From NCBI RefSeq assembly GCF_041734735.1, contig NC_134876.1, forward strand, positions 85,883,732 to 85,947,731: a stretch of 64,000 nt of DNA, written 5' to 3'. Position 1 is the first letter of the stretch, and every line of letters begins with the position of its first letter. The position numbers and the translations under genes are program-made. The stretch comes from Babylonia areolata (Eukaryota > Mollusca > Gastropoda > Neogastropoda > Buccinidae). The notes beneath the pieces are model-generated. The model was not told the origin of the DNA. It ran no database searches and saw only the letters and a program-made list of their open reading frames with translations. Of this stretch, positions 12,301 through 23,638 are shown one piece after another.

Positions 12301-14170
12301 CCATCCTTCTCATAGCGGCAGAGACACTGCTGGGACAACTCGACCCTCCTCTGTTTGTGCTCTGGAGTAAGCATCTTTGGCACCCACCGGCAGCTGACCT
12401 TCGAGTAGCCAAGGTCATCATGGACAATTTTGTGTGCTGTCCCAACAGATAAGCTCAAAGTCCTTGCAATGTCATCCACTGTCACCCTTCTGTCAGACTG
12501 AATGAGGTCACTGACTGATTCGATCACCTCAGGAGACCTCACTTCTGTAGGCCTTCCATGCCTGTCTTCATCCTCAACACTGCTCCGTCCTTCTTTAAAC
12601 AATTTAGCCCACTTGTAGACATTTTTTCGGCTGAAACATGTGGCACCATACACAGTTGACATTCTCCTATGAATTTCAACTAGTTTGCACCCTTCAGCAA
12701 CCAAAAACTTGATAACTGACCGCTGTTCAATCCTGGAGCATGCTTCTTCGTCGGCCATCTTTGTTAATCGCCAAAACTCTCAAAGTTTTTTTTAATCTGC
12801 AAAACAAATTAAATCCATGTGAAAAAGAAGTAAAACAAAAAAAATAATTTTTTTTAAAGTAAGCTTCTATCTGTATTAGAAGTCTTTATACCGAAAAATT
12901 CACCTTATTTATTGAATGACCCTCGTACCTATACCCCATAATAGGTCAACATACAGATTGATTTCCCATTTCTTGTTAGAAACCAGCTCCTCATAGCAGA
13001 TGTATGCTGCAATGTAACTTTAATACCAAACAGAAGCATTTCCTATTTGAAAAATTAAGAAATGACTGCTATTAATCAATGTGTCAAAAGGCTAAGTTTT
13101 GTTCATAAGAAATGAAAATGTAACAGTAACCTTACTTTGGGAACGTTTTTGGCTTTTTCTCTGGTGTGGGTTTTTTTGGTTTTTTTCATTAAAAAAAAGA
13201 AAGAAAAGAATTGTTGTTGTTGTTAACCATTTACAGAACTATATTATCATTGTAATTAGAATGTGTGATAATCACTGACTTTCTCCTATCTCCTACTTTA
13301 AAGCTGATTTGGTGTACCCAAACTTGAGTATTTCAAGAGAAAATAATGTGTGAACGATTACTACGCACGTTATTAGACAGACATGAACATTCTATGTAAA
13401 CACACACGTAAAAAAATAATAATGCAGGAAATGAAAAATAAAATTTTAAAAAGGCGCAGAAAAGCCCAGCTATTTTGACTGAATGTATGCTACACAGAAT
13501 GAACAGATGTGTATAAAGCGCAAGGAAGGATACGCGAATAATGAGAAACATGGCATACACACACACAAATGTCTGTGTTTGACAAATTAGAAGAAGAGTG
13601 TTTGACAAATCAGAAGAAGAAAGAAACGCTTTGCACCCACCTGATGTAATTAAGACCCCCGCCTTCCCCTGCACATTTCCCACCTACAACCACCACAAAC
13701 AAAAACAACAACAAACACAGCTATTCCCCCACCCACTCACTCAACCACCTTCCACCCCCACCTCCGCCACATACTTTACGCAGTTTCAAGGACGGATAAC
13801 CGAAGATGTTGATTTCAGGCTTCTCCCCTCTCTCCCCAGATGCGAACACATAACGATTAGGGGCCACAGCCAGGCAGTTCACACACCCCACTCCAGTACA
13901 CCGAAGGTAAGCGTTCTTTTTCGTGTTCATGTGGTACACCCTAATGTAGCTGCCCGCTGCGAACATCAGCGTGTTGGGGTCCAAAACGTGTAAGTTGCAC
14001 AGTTTGCAACTGTCGTAGCCCAGAGAGCCCACGAGCTCCAACACAGGATGTCCGTCGACTGGGAGCATGAAACCGGCAGCGATTTTAGGCTGGGATACAC
14101 GCTCCTCGAAATTGTAGTAGATGCTGGAAAGCCTGTCCTGGACTTCATCTTCAGCTGTGTTATCGCTCAT
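3410..14170 (-). CDS. CFAP44: CFAP44 (WDR52) ciliary WD-repeat protein, three coding exons
   Basis: The coding exons are 14170-13775, 9544-9386 and 8137-3410, joined with GT-AG introns in phase 0, and give about 1,760 aa (human CFAP44 is about 1,850). Family knowledge: CFAP44 works with CFAP43 in the axoneme, tethering inner dynein arm f/I1 heads to the doublet microtubule, and loss causes sperm flagellar defects. The N-terminal ~800 residues are WD-type beta-propeller repeats (for example HMDDIIFVEPDFHGEVF and GDMLTTGSKDNTIFIFRMDD). The rest is charged coiled coil, with an acidic-serine stretch near residues 1397-1434. Exon 2 (FSLTIWDWKKEVPLLRSKSF) running into DVHKVAF across the last intron is the diagnostic CFAP44 arrangement. 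The ATG at 14170 is the first in frame on this exon, but an extra upstream exon cannot be excluded. Introns 1 and 2 carry a mariner and LINE fragments. Confidence 0.93.
8552..8604 (+). repeat. (TC)n microsatellite
   Basis: About 26 TC units abut the LINE fragment. A second tract at 9341-9375 lies ten bases inside the CFAP44 exon 2 donor on the minus strand. Confidence 0.95.
8605..9340 (+). mobile_element. LINE 3' end (RT C-terminus plus 3'UTR) in CFAP44 intron 2
   Basis: A plus-strand frame from 8605 reads KWHRINNARFRLRTLGFNAN, then the zinc-knuckle-like CPLCGYQVDDEKHFLFQCE. A TGA interrupts at about 8845, and the same frame continues VAKFIAEAQTMRQRYI to a TAA at about 8953. The rest to about 9340, including caataaataa, looks like its 3'UTR. 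It is 5'-truncated, abuts (TC)n at both ends, and lies antisense to CFAP44. Confidence 0.72.
9386..9544 (-). CDS. CFAP44: CFAP44 coding exon 2
   Basis: This exon has 53 codons beginning VLRNGTQKEYVSMMFEP and ending SKSFSQ, in phase 0 at both ends. The acceptor is tttactacaag and the donor is CAG|GTCTGT. A (GA)n microsatellite begins about ten bases inside the intron, just after the donor. The sequence matches the family block that ends TIWDW...LRSKAFSQ. Confidence 0.9.
9695..9812 (+). repeat. Duplicated repeat end
   Basis: AACAAGAGGCAAAGCCT occurs twice (about 9709 and 9772), each preceded by AATAAAATGCA. The second continues TCATGGCTCACGTG, resembling the AGAGGCAAGGCCTTCAAG end of the SINE at 22.6 kb. 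It is therefore a fragmentary copy of that tail, tandemly duplicated. Confidence 0.55.
11079..11163. repeat. Alternating (CA)n(CG)n(CA)n tract
   Basis: Alternating purine-pyrimidine sequence with a central run of about eight CG steps (11094-11110), flanked by CA runs. This composition favours Z-DNA. Confidence 0.9.
11170..11560 (-). mobile_element. LINE reverse-transcriptase C-terminal fragment
   Basis: A minus-strand frame ends at 11162 and contains a Cys/His block CVCGSATEDAPHYMLRCPLH followed by KQARAQTIDLPDDVK and ALLFGRRDE. This is typical of the extreme C-terminus of non-LTR retrotransposon polymerases (CxC...HxxxxC). It is 5'-truncated next to the mariner insertion. The clade is not assigned. 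Confidence 0.7.
11571..12758 (-). CDS. Mariner transposase, open frame of 395 codons
   Basis: This encodes a DDE/D cut-and-paste transposase. A helix-turn-helix region lies in residues 1-115 (RKNVYKWAKLFKEGRSS, then VDDIARTLSLSVGTAHKIV). The catalytic Asp residues are D164 (VTCDETW), D258 (HHDN) and D293 (YSPDLAPSDF), with exactly 34 residues between the last two. The WVPKMLTPEHK linker and YSPDLAP motif are intact. The start is MADEEACSRI. Oddity: the frame does not stop inside the element. After YVEKKRKKSK it reads through the inverted repeat (KNSPYLLNDPRIF) and ends 43 bases outside. A one-base length change in the A-run at the C-terminus would explain loss of the usual stop. Confidence 0.92.
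   Translation of the reverse strand: MADEEACSRIEQRSVIKFLVAEGCKLVEIHRRMSTVYGATCFSRKNVYKWAKLFKEGRSSVEDEDRHGRPTEVRSPEVIESVSDLIQSDRRVTVDDIARTLSLSVGTAHKIVHDDLGYSKVSCRWVPKMLTPEHKQRRVELSQQCLCRYEKDGDEFLKKVVTCDETWVWHYEPESKQQSMEWKHVGSPVKKKFKSQRSTRKVMLTVFWDMQGPITISFLEKGSTVNSANYCELLRQVKKDIKNKRRGHQSEGVILHHDNVRPHTAARTVQTINELGWELLPHPPYSPDLAPSDFHLFGPLKAFTRGTKFESDDEVKSVVSDWLRHQSKDFYAEGIRKLVHRWEKCVTVLGDYVEKKRKKSKLLSVLEVLIPKNSPYLLNDPRIFFKRDLTHNIIF
11614..12925 (-). mobile_element. Complete mariner (DD34D) transposon in CFAP44 intron 1
   Basis: The element is 1,312 bp, flanked by a TA duplication (11612-11613 and 12926-12927). It has terminal inverted repeats of about 70 bp that differ at about two positions and start CGAGGGTCATTCAATAAATA. 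It lies in the same orientation as CFAP44. The near-identical ends and full-length transposase frame suggest a fairly recent insertion. Confidence 0.95.
13775..14170 (-). CDS. CFAP44: CFAP44 coding exon 1
   Basis: This exon has 132 codons starting MSDNTAEDEVQDRLSSIYYN and ending KLRK. The donor AAA|GTATGT is an excellent match to consensus. It carries the first WD strands (DSCKLCNLHVLDPNTLMFAA and NRYVFASGERGEKPEINIF). The open frame continues beyond the donor into a glycine-rich stretch, which is intron. Confidence 0.9.
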
Positions 14171-15118
14171 GCTGTACGTGGGTTCAGTTCTTCCTTCGGG
14201 AGTTCATTTCGATCACGCGGTCGTGAGAAAACAAAAAAACAAACAAACAAAAAAACAATCAGAAGTGTTGTTTTGGTTCCATTTGCTGGCTGCTTCAGTA
14301 GTTGACGTTTTCATGCAGTTTATCTCCAACATTGTAACACGTAATGATGTCATCGTGACGTTTGTTTCAAGTCCTGTAAAAGAGCAGCGTAATTGTTTAA
14401 GCAATATTTTTTTCTTAAGATTTCTTTAATGAAGAATTTTTCTTCTTTTTCTCCTTTTGCTGTTGTTGAGATTTTAGATGTTTTAAGGGTTTCTGTTAGC
14501 CCTTTTTGCTTTTGCTTTTTTAAGAATAGCGTCTTTGTCGCTGATAATTCAGCCGACCACATAGGGCCATATCAGGGATGAAAAACTAAATATCAATCCC
14601 ATGGAACCTGGAGAAGAAAGAGAGAGAGAGGGTTTATTCAACAAGGCAATAGTCCCAACACGAACACGCAAAATTGCGCTCTGGTTAATTAATCAAGGAA
14701 GTAATGAAAAAAGGGCGTTAGAAATAAAGGGAGACAGGGGAAGAGAGATGATCAGGTAAACAAACTACTTTAACTAAACGGTCAAGTCAATACTGCAATG
14801 AATGAGAGCAAAGCAGACGAAGAAGCAAATAAATAAATGGGAGGGGAAAAAAACAGACAGAGGGGAGAGGCTTGGAACGGAAAATTTGGCACATGTAGGT
14901 CTCAGCCATATGCATGCACATAAACCTTGGACATGCCTCTGAAGCTCACCATTCCGTCATTTTTTCGCCAACCAATTTTTGCCCGCCACCTGAAATGAAT
15001 GCTTGTCGAACCGAAAGGTGTTTGCAGAAAAAGAAACCGAAATTTCCATCCAGCTAAAGCCAACCACGTCGAGGGTTATTTCATTGTTGTACGATCATAA
15101 GTCAGATCTATCAAAGTT
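14171..15118. other. Upstream region of CFAP44, no gene recognised
   Basis: The CFAP44 promoter and any 5'UTR should start here on the minus strand. Around 14344-14366 there is a CRE-like pair (TGATGTCA and GTGACGT). No TATA box is obvious. The rest is unique A-rich sequence without convincing open frames. Confidence 0.4.
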
Positions 15119-15607
15119 TCAAACTTTCCCTGTCTTCATCACGACCTTTTCGCTTCGATAAATCGTAGCGAACACGCAAAACGCATTTACAGAAGTATTA
15201 TACACACGATAATCACTCTGGACGAACCAAGTTCTTTCGTTAGGATTACGACCAGCGTTCTCCCATATGATATGTATCTGGATCAGTTTCATGCTTCCAC
15301 TGTCATATGACTCTCCAGCTCCGTCCATTATAAATCGTAACACATTCACACAGAAATCGATTATCAGTCATCATCTATTTCAGGGTTATTTTCTTTCGAG
15401 TTAATAATTGATTTACCACAATTAGACAATAATGTCTACCGTCGAAAAAGAAATCAGTTCTGGCAGATCTATTGAAGCGTTCGGCTGATTTTGTGTAAGA
15501 CAGTCTAATCCACATCGGTTCCACATTTCATTAAGATGATCAGCGAAGATGCTAATTCTTATGTTGGTTGTCTGTGATTCGAACGCAAAACATACGAGAT
15601 CCCCCAT
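15119..15607 (-). other. Possible unrecognised or decayed coding sequence
   Basis: Two adjacent minus-strand frames look less repetitive than random ones: 15607-15422 (GDLVCFAFESQTTNIRISIF..., 61 codons) and 15349-15119 (LIQIHIIWENAGRNPNERTW, then FVQSDYRVYNTSVNAFCVFA, 76 codons). I recognise no family. No good splice sites were established and both could be chance frames or remains of a mobile element next to the decayed mariner. Confidence 0.25.
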
Positions 15608-15659
15608 CAGCAGCGTAGATCAAAGTCTTCTCACTATGTGATACAATTAAACGTTTCAT

Positions 15660-16640
15660 TTAGTCCTTCTTTACATAGATACCACCAAGGGTGACACACT
15701 TCCCCCATTGCTTTATGCAGCTGTGAAGACCTTGCCTGTAGGAATCTGCAGGTTGCGACAGAAGCCACGACTTGACATCGGAATCATTAAGCGTTTCATC
15801 ATCTGGCAAGTGTTTGTCTTTCAAAAATGACTTCATGGTTGGAAAGAGGTGGAAGTCAGATGGTGCGAGATCTGGGGAGGAGGGGGGGGTGGGGTGGGGG
15901 GGGGGGTGCGGGGGGGCTCCTTTGGTCAGCACTGATGCCACGCCTCTCGGTTTTGATGGGCATAATCAGTACTCCGCACTGGTCCCAAAGACTGTGAGCA
16001 TGACCTTGCCCGCCGAGGGTTGGACTCGTGCCTTCTTCGAAGGTGGTGAATCAAAATGCTTCCATTGCTTCCACTGGACTTTGATCTCTTGATCATAGTG
16101 ATGGACCCATGTTTCGTCCTGAGTGATTAGTCTGTTGAAGAAGTCCTCCTGGTTTTCTTGGTATATGGCCAAAAGAGCCTGGGAGCACGTGACACATTCC
16201 TGCTCCCGAAAAGGTGCAAGCAACCAGGGAATCCATCATGCAGACAATTTCCGCATGTGCAAATGGTCACGAATGATTTTTTTTCCATAGATGCCACACT
16301 GATCTTGACATCTTGGGCTAGTTGATGAACGGAAGTTTTGCGGCGATCTTCCAAAATGGCGGCCTCCACTTACTGGATGGTGTCTTCATCAATGGTGGAC
16401 TGTGGTCGCCCGGGAATGGGAGCCGTTTTCAACGATGTCCGACCACACACTTGAACTGACGATACCAGTGCTTTACTTCATACGATGGTCTCTTTCATCT
16501 CATCGGACGTCTCTTTGTGTGCGGCCTCGCAAATACAGAAAGTTGATGACCGCTCTGCATTCGCTGCCGTGGCTCCATCATCATGTCGCACCTCAGCCGT
16601 TACTCCACCGTCACGGTAGCACATGTAAAAGAGAAACTGT
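15660..16640 (-). pseudogene. Decayed mariner of a second lineage
   Basis: Broken minus-strand frames carry mariner transposase pieces in order. These are a helix-turn-helix remnant near 16630-16270 (VEAAILEDRR-like, VHQLAQDVKISVAS), the first catalytic block RLITQDETWVHHYDQE near 16100, KVMLTVFG near 15990, and the third block SSPDLAPSDFHLF near 15870 with the C-terminus KQWGKCVTLGGIYVKKD ending at 15660. The middle catalytic block (HxDN region) is missing. A run of G-rich sequence (15876-15917) lies at that place. Several frameshifts and stops are present and no terminal repeats were found. It is distinct from the intact mariner nearby. Confidence 0.85.
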
Positions 16641-17130
16641 TATGAGTTCAGAGATGCAAATTACCACGTGAACTATTGAAATGATGTGTGCAATTTCAGC
16701 CGTTTCTTACAATAAGGGAAGTCTTTAATGAACATCTCTCGTAGTCCAGACAGTTATATTTTTCATCTCGTTGAACACCATCAGTCATGTACTAGTATAG
16801 TAATTATATAAAATATCGATGTATAGTAAACTGCAAACACAACACCACCCAACTACCCACCATACCAAATCAACAGAGAAACATAAAGAGAAATGCCAGG
16901 AACAGTTGTGGTTTGCTTGGGGTGGGGATCAACGGGGGGAGGGGACTGAAGGGGGAGGGGAGGAGGCACGGTGTGCCGGTGGAGGGAGGCTGAGGATTGA
17001 GTGAGGGACAGATTGAGGTGGATATATCATTGATCAAAATGTGTTTCAGTATAACTAACCGCGGCTGTGGCGAAGTGCTGTCTACATAGACTGACAACAT
17101 GGTTCAAACTTGTCTGGCACTGAGACATGC

Positions 17131-17163
<33 letters not shown>

Positions 17164-18358
17164 ACCCTTGGCAAGCTCCTACATATCCAGTATAAGCTGT
17201 GGGGTTAAATACTCTGACAAGTGTCTGAATCTTTCACACCTGGTTTTGGGATATCACATTATAAATGGGAGGGCTGAGTTCAACTCTGCTGAGAAGCCAT
17301 CAAAACTACCACTTTTGACCACAGGGAATAAGCGTACACAGCATTTCTGTCGACTGATTCAAGGGCCGCTACTCTCACATTATTTGTTTTTGTCACGCCT
17401 CCCAGTGATTCAGCGGTTGACATCAACAAAACCCGGACACATCCGTAATCCGTTGGTTTGAAGACTTCCTTGGTGAGTTTTGGCAGTAATTCATAGTTAT
17501 TTTCAAATGTAATGATTTGGGTGTTCCTTTATAATGTACTTGGCTTGCGTGCTATGATTCCTGGAGGTTCGATTGTCAGATAAACTATCAGTAAATTGTA
17601 ACGACTCTGGCAGTTCAGTTTAGTTCAGTTCAGTTACTCAAACAGGCGTCACTGCTTTCGGACAAATGTATACAGAAATCATACGCTACACCACATACGC
17701 AAAGCAGATACCAGACCAGCAGCATAATCCAACGCGCTTAGTCAGGCGTTGTTAACGACAGTAAATTGAGTAAGAAAGAAACCGGTGGGTTACATATTTC
17801 TTTTCGTTTCTCTCTTTCATTATAAAAGAACGGAAAAAGCCCATTCTCTTTCTTCTTAACAGAGCTAGTGCCAGTCATTTCTCAGTCTTAACAATTCATG
17901 TGTTTTAACAACAGAAAAAGGGGATTCAACAACTCTTGCCTCTATGAATTAAAAAAAAAAAAAAAAAGGAATGACTGCATTATGCTGTGTCAGACTTTGA
18001 GAGGAAGATGTAGAAATAACCAGGAAGTAATGAAAATAGACAAACCACAGATATCATGATGTGCATCCCATTTGCTTCCATTTATGACTGTGCATGTAAA
18101 GGTCAGAGTAACCACTGACTACGGTGTGTACACACAGATTGTGTGTGTGCGTATGTGTGTGTGATTGAGTGAGGAGTGGGGTTGAGGGGGGGGGGGAGGG
18201 ATTGAGAGAGAAGCCAAAATATATATAGGTTAGGTCTATTGCCATTGTTATTGAAATGATATTATGAATGAAAATTACTGTAGTAATTTGTTTTGTTGTT
18301 GTTGTTGTTAATGATGATGGTCATGATGTTTTGTTTTGTTTTGTTTTTACCCTAACAG
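16641..18358 (+). other. Region before VAMP7-like exon 1
   Basis: It contains A/T tracts (poly-T 17133-17159), one SINE copy (17612-17750) and short CA and G runs. The non-coding first exon and promoter of the VAMP7-like gene may lie here, since the start-codon exon begins with an acceptor, but I cannot place them. Confidence 0.4.
17612..17750 (+). mobile_element. Short SINE (GGCGTCACTGC family), copy 1
   Basis: It contains CAGGCGTCACTGCTTTCGG, ACGCTACACCACATACGC and CAACGCGCTTAGTCAGGCG. It is shared with copies at 30994-31117 and 50313-50436. I remember this sequence as very common in caenogastropod assemblies. This is the most diverged of the three. Confidence 0.8.
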
Positions 18359-18722
18359 ACTTGGAAAACTTTGGGTGTGGAGCATCATCATGACAATCGT
18401 GTACAGCTGTATTGCCAGAGGGACTAACGTGCTCTGCAGCAACCAGACGGGGGCTGGCTCGTACAGCAGCACCATTCAGTCCATGCTAGGCAACATTCCG
18501 TCCACCTCTGATGGGAAACGAACCTACAGTGCAAATAAGTCAGTCTTAAACAGCTGTTACTTCTTCTTTAATTCATGGATTCTTTACACAGATTTCTGCT
18601 TTACATATTTTTTTGCTGTCATCGTTTCGGTCAAACAGGGTTGTTGTTTGCTGTTTGGTTTTTGGTTTTTTGTTCCTCTGTATGATTTATGTTGTTTTTG
18701 GGGTTTTGTTGTTGTTGTTGTT

Positions 18723-18794
<72 letters not shown>

Positions 18795-21486
18795 TCATTA
18801 TTAGAATTGTGTTGTTGTTGTTGTTATTTTTTTTACTGTAACCATGTAGAGGGCTATGCAGAAACTGATTGCTAAGTAATGAAAATGCTTGTCAAGTGTT
18901 TTTTGTTTTGTTTTTGATATTATATCTTACTGGTAGTGATACTTTTGTATGTATCTGAATAAGCACAAACTGTAGCTTCTTCGATGTTAACTGTTGCTTG
19001 CATTTTGTATTGTGAACATAAATTTTATATTCTGTACTCAGAATTATCTGCATGGAGTGTTCATCCTTGTTCTCTATGAAAATCTTTCTTTTATCAGAAC
19101 TGTTTTGCAAAGCCATTAGTATTTTTTTTATTATTATTGTTAATATTGTTGTTCTAGTTGTTATTATTTGTAGTGGTAGTATTAGAATCATGATTATTGT
19201 TATAACTATGTTAGTATTAGTATTAGAACTATTAATATTTGGTAATGTTGTTGTTTTGTTTTTGTTATAGGTCTTCTTTTTTTCTTCTCGTTATTTTTTG
19301 TCTTTTTTTCCTTCTGCTTCTTCTTCTTACTACTACCAGTACTCTGATTACTTCTGCTTTCTTACATATTTTCAGACATATAGAAAAGACTCTAGATAGC
19401 AACACAACTGTTTTCCTCAGCACCTGAACAGATTAGAAAAAAGAAAAAAGTTTCAATTTTGTGAAATCCAGTTGTCATCAATAAGAAGGTAAAGAATGAT
19501 AGTTTGATACTGTGAGCAATGAGCAACGTTGCGACACTGAAGGAACATAGGGAAATATCCATCAGACTTCGTGTTGTATTAAGTAAAAAAGAAGAAGAAT
19601 CCCCCTTGTAACAGAAATATGATAAATACGGAGTTGTCTTAAATATATATATATATATATATATATGGAAAGAGCATTAACTGTCTTTCTTAAAACTTTC
19701 TTTTAGAATTGCATGTCTGATTCTCTTCATCACATTCACACTTACAGTCATAAAAATCCCTGATTGCAAATCTTGATTACTTACGACAGGATAAATGTTG
19801 CTTGCCTTTAACCCTCATCAAACTTCCATTTGCACCAGCAAGCATTAACCAACATTCTCTCATGGAACAAAGGGGATTAGGGGTTGGTAGAATTTAATGC
19901 ACAGGTAATGAAATCTAGTTACCCCCCTTCCCATGAAGGTACTTCCCACTGTATGCAGAATGGACAGCTCTAAAAAAAAGAATATCAGTTGTTGAGATCT
20001 TTTTATAACAAATTTCATGTAACTCACGAAACATAAACTAAGGTTCCCTGAGTGATGATCTTGTGATGGTTTTTAGGTTTGCTTTCATGGTGTGTTGTTT
20101 CCTCCTTTTAACTTACAACAGCAAACACCACTTTGATATGGATGAAAGAGAAGGGGATGATGATCAATGAATATCTCAGAACAAAGCATTGTTAGACAGG
20201 GGTGGGAGAAGATGAAGGTTCCAGCAACACATGCTCAAATTTACACACCAGTTTCACAGAAGTTAAATCAATCAAAACTTCCTGTTTAATGCTCTTGGTG
20301 GAATGTGTAGCAAAAATAGCTTTAGCTTGATTATTGACGTCAGGCATGAGATGTCCAGGTTGATAAAAAAAAAAGGACAAAAAAATAAAATAAAATAAAA
20401 AAAAGACTGGACACCAACAAACAACAACAACAACAAAATAAACAATGTAGGGGATTTATCCACTTCATTGCAGTGACTGGACATTGAGCAAAACTGTAAG
20501 GGTCTGTGTCCACTATCAAATATGAATGTATGTCCTACCATCTTTGACATAGTTAATTTGTTTACATATGTCTGTGTATTTCTTTATTCATTTTAGGCAT
20601 GGAAATGTTTCTTTTACGTCTGTAATGATGTATGTTTGCATGGTTTGTTTTTTGCATGGCATTTTCCTCCTGGTTTGGCGAAGCAGCAATGACTACCATT
20701 GTCTGATAGAGAATGGCATCGTTTTTGTCTGTGTTACTGAGTCAGGAATCAGTAAACAGCAGCCATACTCCTTTCTAGCAGAGGTAAAAATGTGGAATTT
20801 TTTAAAATTTTTTTTTATTGTAAGATGAATCAGTTGATGCCATGTGTATTGTACAATCAGTCAATTGATAATGTGTTTATTGTATTGTCAGTCAATAGAG
20901 GCGGTGTGTATTTTATGATAAATCACTATCAGTTGAGGCTGTGTTTGATGTTTAATGAATGAGTTGAGGCTGTGTGTGTTGTATGATGACTTAGTTTAGG
21001 CTCTGTGTGATGTATGGTTAATCCATTGAGACTCTGTGTGATGTATGATGAATCAGATTAGGCGATGTGTATTATGTTATGATGAAGCCACTTAGGCCGT
21101 GTATATTGTATGATGGATCAGTTTAGGCTGTGTGCATTGTATAATTAATCAATTGATGCTGCATATATTTCATGATGAATCAGTTGAGGATGTGTGTATT
21201 GTATAATGAATCAGTTGAGGATGTGTGTGATGTTTGATGAATCAGTTGAGGCTTTGTGTATTGTGTGATGAAACAGTAGAGGCTTGAGAGAATCTGAGCA
21301 TATTGGATTGAATACCACAGAATGTTCTCCCCCTCTTCTAGACTTTGAGTGGTGGTCTGGATGCTAGTCATTCAGAAGATATGATAAATTGAGATTCCAT
21401 GTGTAGCATTCACTATTCGCACATAAAGGAACAGAACACACAAACAACGAAAGAGTTGTCTATGGCAAAATTTTGTTGCAAAATCC

Positions 21487-21547
<61 letters not shown>

Positions 21548-21836
21548 CTGAAGCCTGACAAAATGACACTTCAGATTTCAGACTTAATTATCATGTCCTC
21601 ATAAGATCACAAACACAAAGTACAAGCACTGAGATATTACTGTGTGTGCCCTCCCCCCCTTTTTCTCTCCTTATGCGGCAAACATACATCACACTTACTA
21701 GCACACAGGCACGCTCACACATGTACTTGTGATCACACACACACACACACACCCACGCACGCACGCACACACACACACACAGGCACACACACAGAGGCAC
21801 ACACACAGAGGCATGCTCACACATGTACTTGTGATT

Positions 21837-21880
<44 letters not shown>

Positions 21881-22428
21881 TCTTGTGCACAATACTATCA
21901 CTAAGTTACCAGACGAATAAAACACTGACCACTCTGAATACTGTGAAGTTCTAAAAGTAACACAGGAAACCAATGCTAAGCACCTAAAGGCAGCTCTCAG
22001 TCGGCTTCTACCCAGGTACGCAGCTTAGAGTTTGGTCTCTGACCGAGGACAGGTGCATATCAGTCAATTAGTAAAGAAGGTGTGTATTGTATGATGAATT
22101 TAGCTGAGGCTGTGTGTATCACCTGACAGATCAAGCGCCGGCTGCAGAGTGGACCGCTGGCGATGCGAGCGATGACAGCTGGCACTGGGGAACTGGACAA
22201 AGACTTCAACTTTGTGCTGGCACAACAAATGGTCAGTGTGTGTAGATAGCATGATGGTCTCTCGGCGCACTTCTCATGCACGCCTTGAGCTTCTGATGGC
22301 TGTTTGATCACTGGTCAAGATCTTTAAGCCTGTATGTTTTCTCTCTTTTGTTTTTTATTAGTTTTTTTGATAGTTTTTTGACTCACTTGTGTAAACAAAG
22401 TGAGTCTATGTTTTAACCCAGTGTTCGG

Positions 22429-22461
<33 letters not shown>

Positions 22462-23598
22462 CGTGGTAAACTTTAACATTGACATTTTCTCTGCAAATAC
22501 TTTGTCAGTTGACACCAAATTAGGCATAAAAATAGGAAAAATTCAGTTCTTTCCAGTCATCTTGTTTAAAACAATATTGCACCTCTGGGATGGACACAAA
22601 CAAGAGAGGCAAGGCCTTCAAGACTCACTTGTGATACACATAAAAAAAAAAAAAAAATCTAATTGTTAAAATGTGTTCTGTATTTGTTATAAAGCTTCGC
22701 GTTTAAAAAAAAAAGAAAAAAAAAGAAGTCCTGACCAGATTCGAACCCTGCGTGTTCGGGTGAGAAGAAAGCGCCTTATCCATTACACTATCGTGGCTCC
22801 TTAATTGACGTTCTAAAGTTCTAAAATTTAGAACGTCAGTTAAGGAGCCATGATAGTGTAGTGGATAAGGCGCTTTCTTCTCACCCGAACACGCAGGGTT
22901 CGAATCTGGTTAGGACTTCTTTTTTTTTTCATTACACTATCGTGGCTCCTTAACTGACGTTCTAAATTTTAGAACTTTAGAACGTCAGTTAAGCCACGAT
23001 AGTGTAATGGATAAGGCAGTTTCTTCTCACCCGAACACGCGGGGTTCGAATCTGGTTAGGGTTTTTTTTTTGGTTTTTTTCTTAAACGCGAAGCTTTTAT
23101 GATAACAAATACAGAACACATTTTAACGATTAGATTTTTTTTTTATGTGTATCACAAGTGAGTCTTGAAGGCCTTGCCTCTCTTGTTTTCTTTACTTTCT
23201 TATATTGTATTTTTTGCTTTCTTGTTTCTCTCATTTTTTTTTCTGTCCAAAGTCACTTTGTCTCCTTTTCATCTCTGCACTTTAACATCTTGAATTATAG
23301 TTTGTAGTAGTTTATTTCAGCCGTTTGTTTTTTTGGGTGTTTTTTTGTTTTTGTTGTTGTTTTTTGTTCGTTTGTTTGATTTCTTGATTTGTACTTCTTT
23401 TTGGTCTTCTTTCTTTTCAGGAAATTACAGGAACAGTGCCCTCCCACTCAGCTCACTGCATTGAGAGCATGCAGTGGCGTGGACAAGATGTCACTGGCAA
23501 TGACATAAAAACCACCTTAGAAAGTCTTTGTCCCACTTTGACAGGAAAAAAAAAAGATGCTGACACAGTATTTGGTGCAATTCGGTGTCTTACTCTGA

Positions 23599-23638
<40 letters not shown>

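Noticed and set aside
22735-23060. tRNA genes
   Set aside because: A and B boxes are present but acceptor and T stems do not pair properly, and the sequences are joined to SINE bodies.
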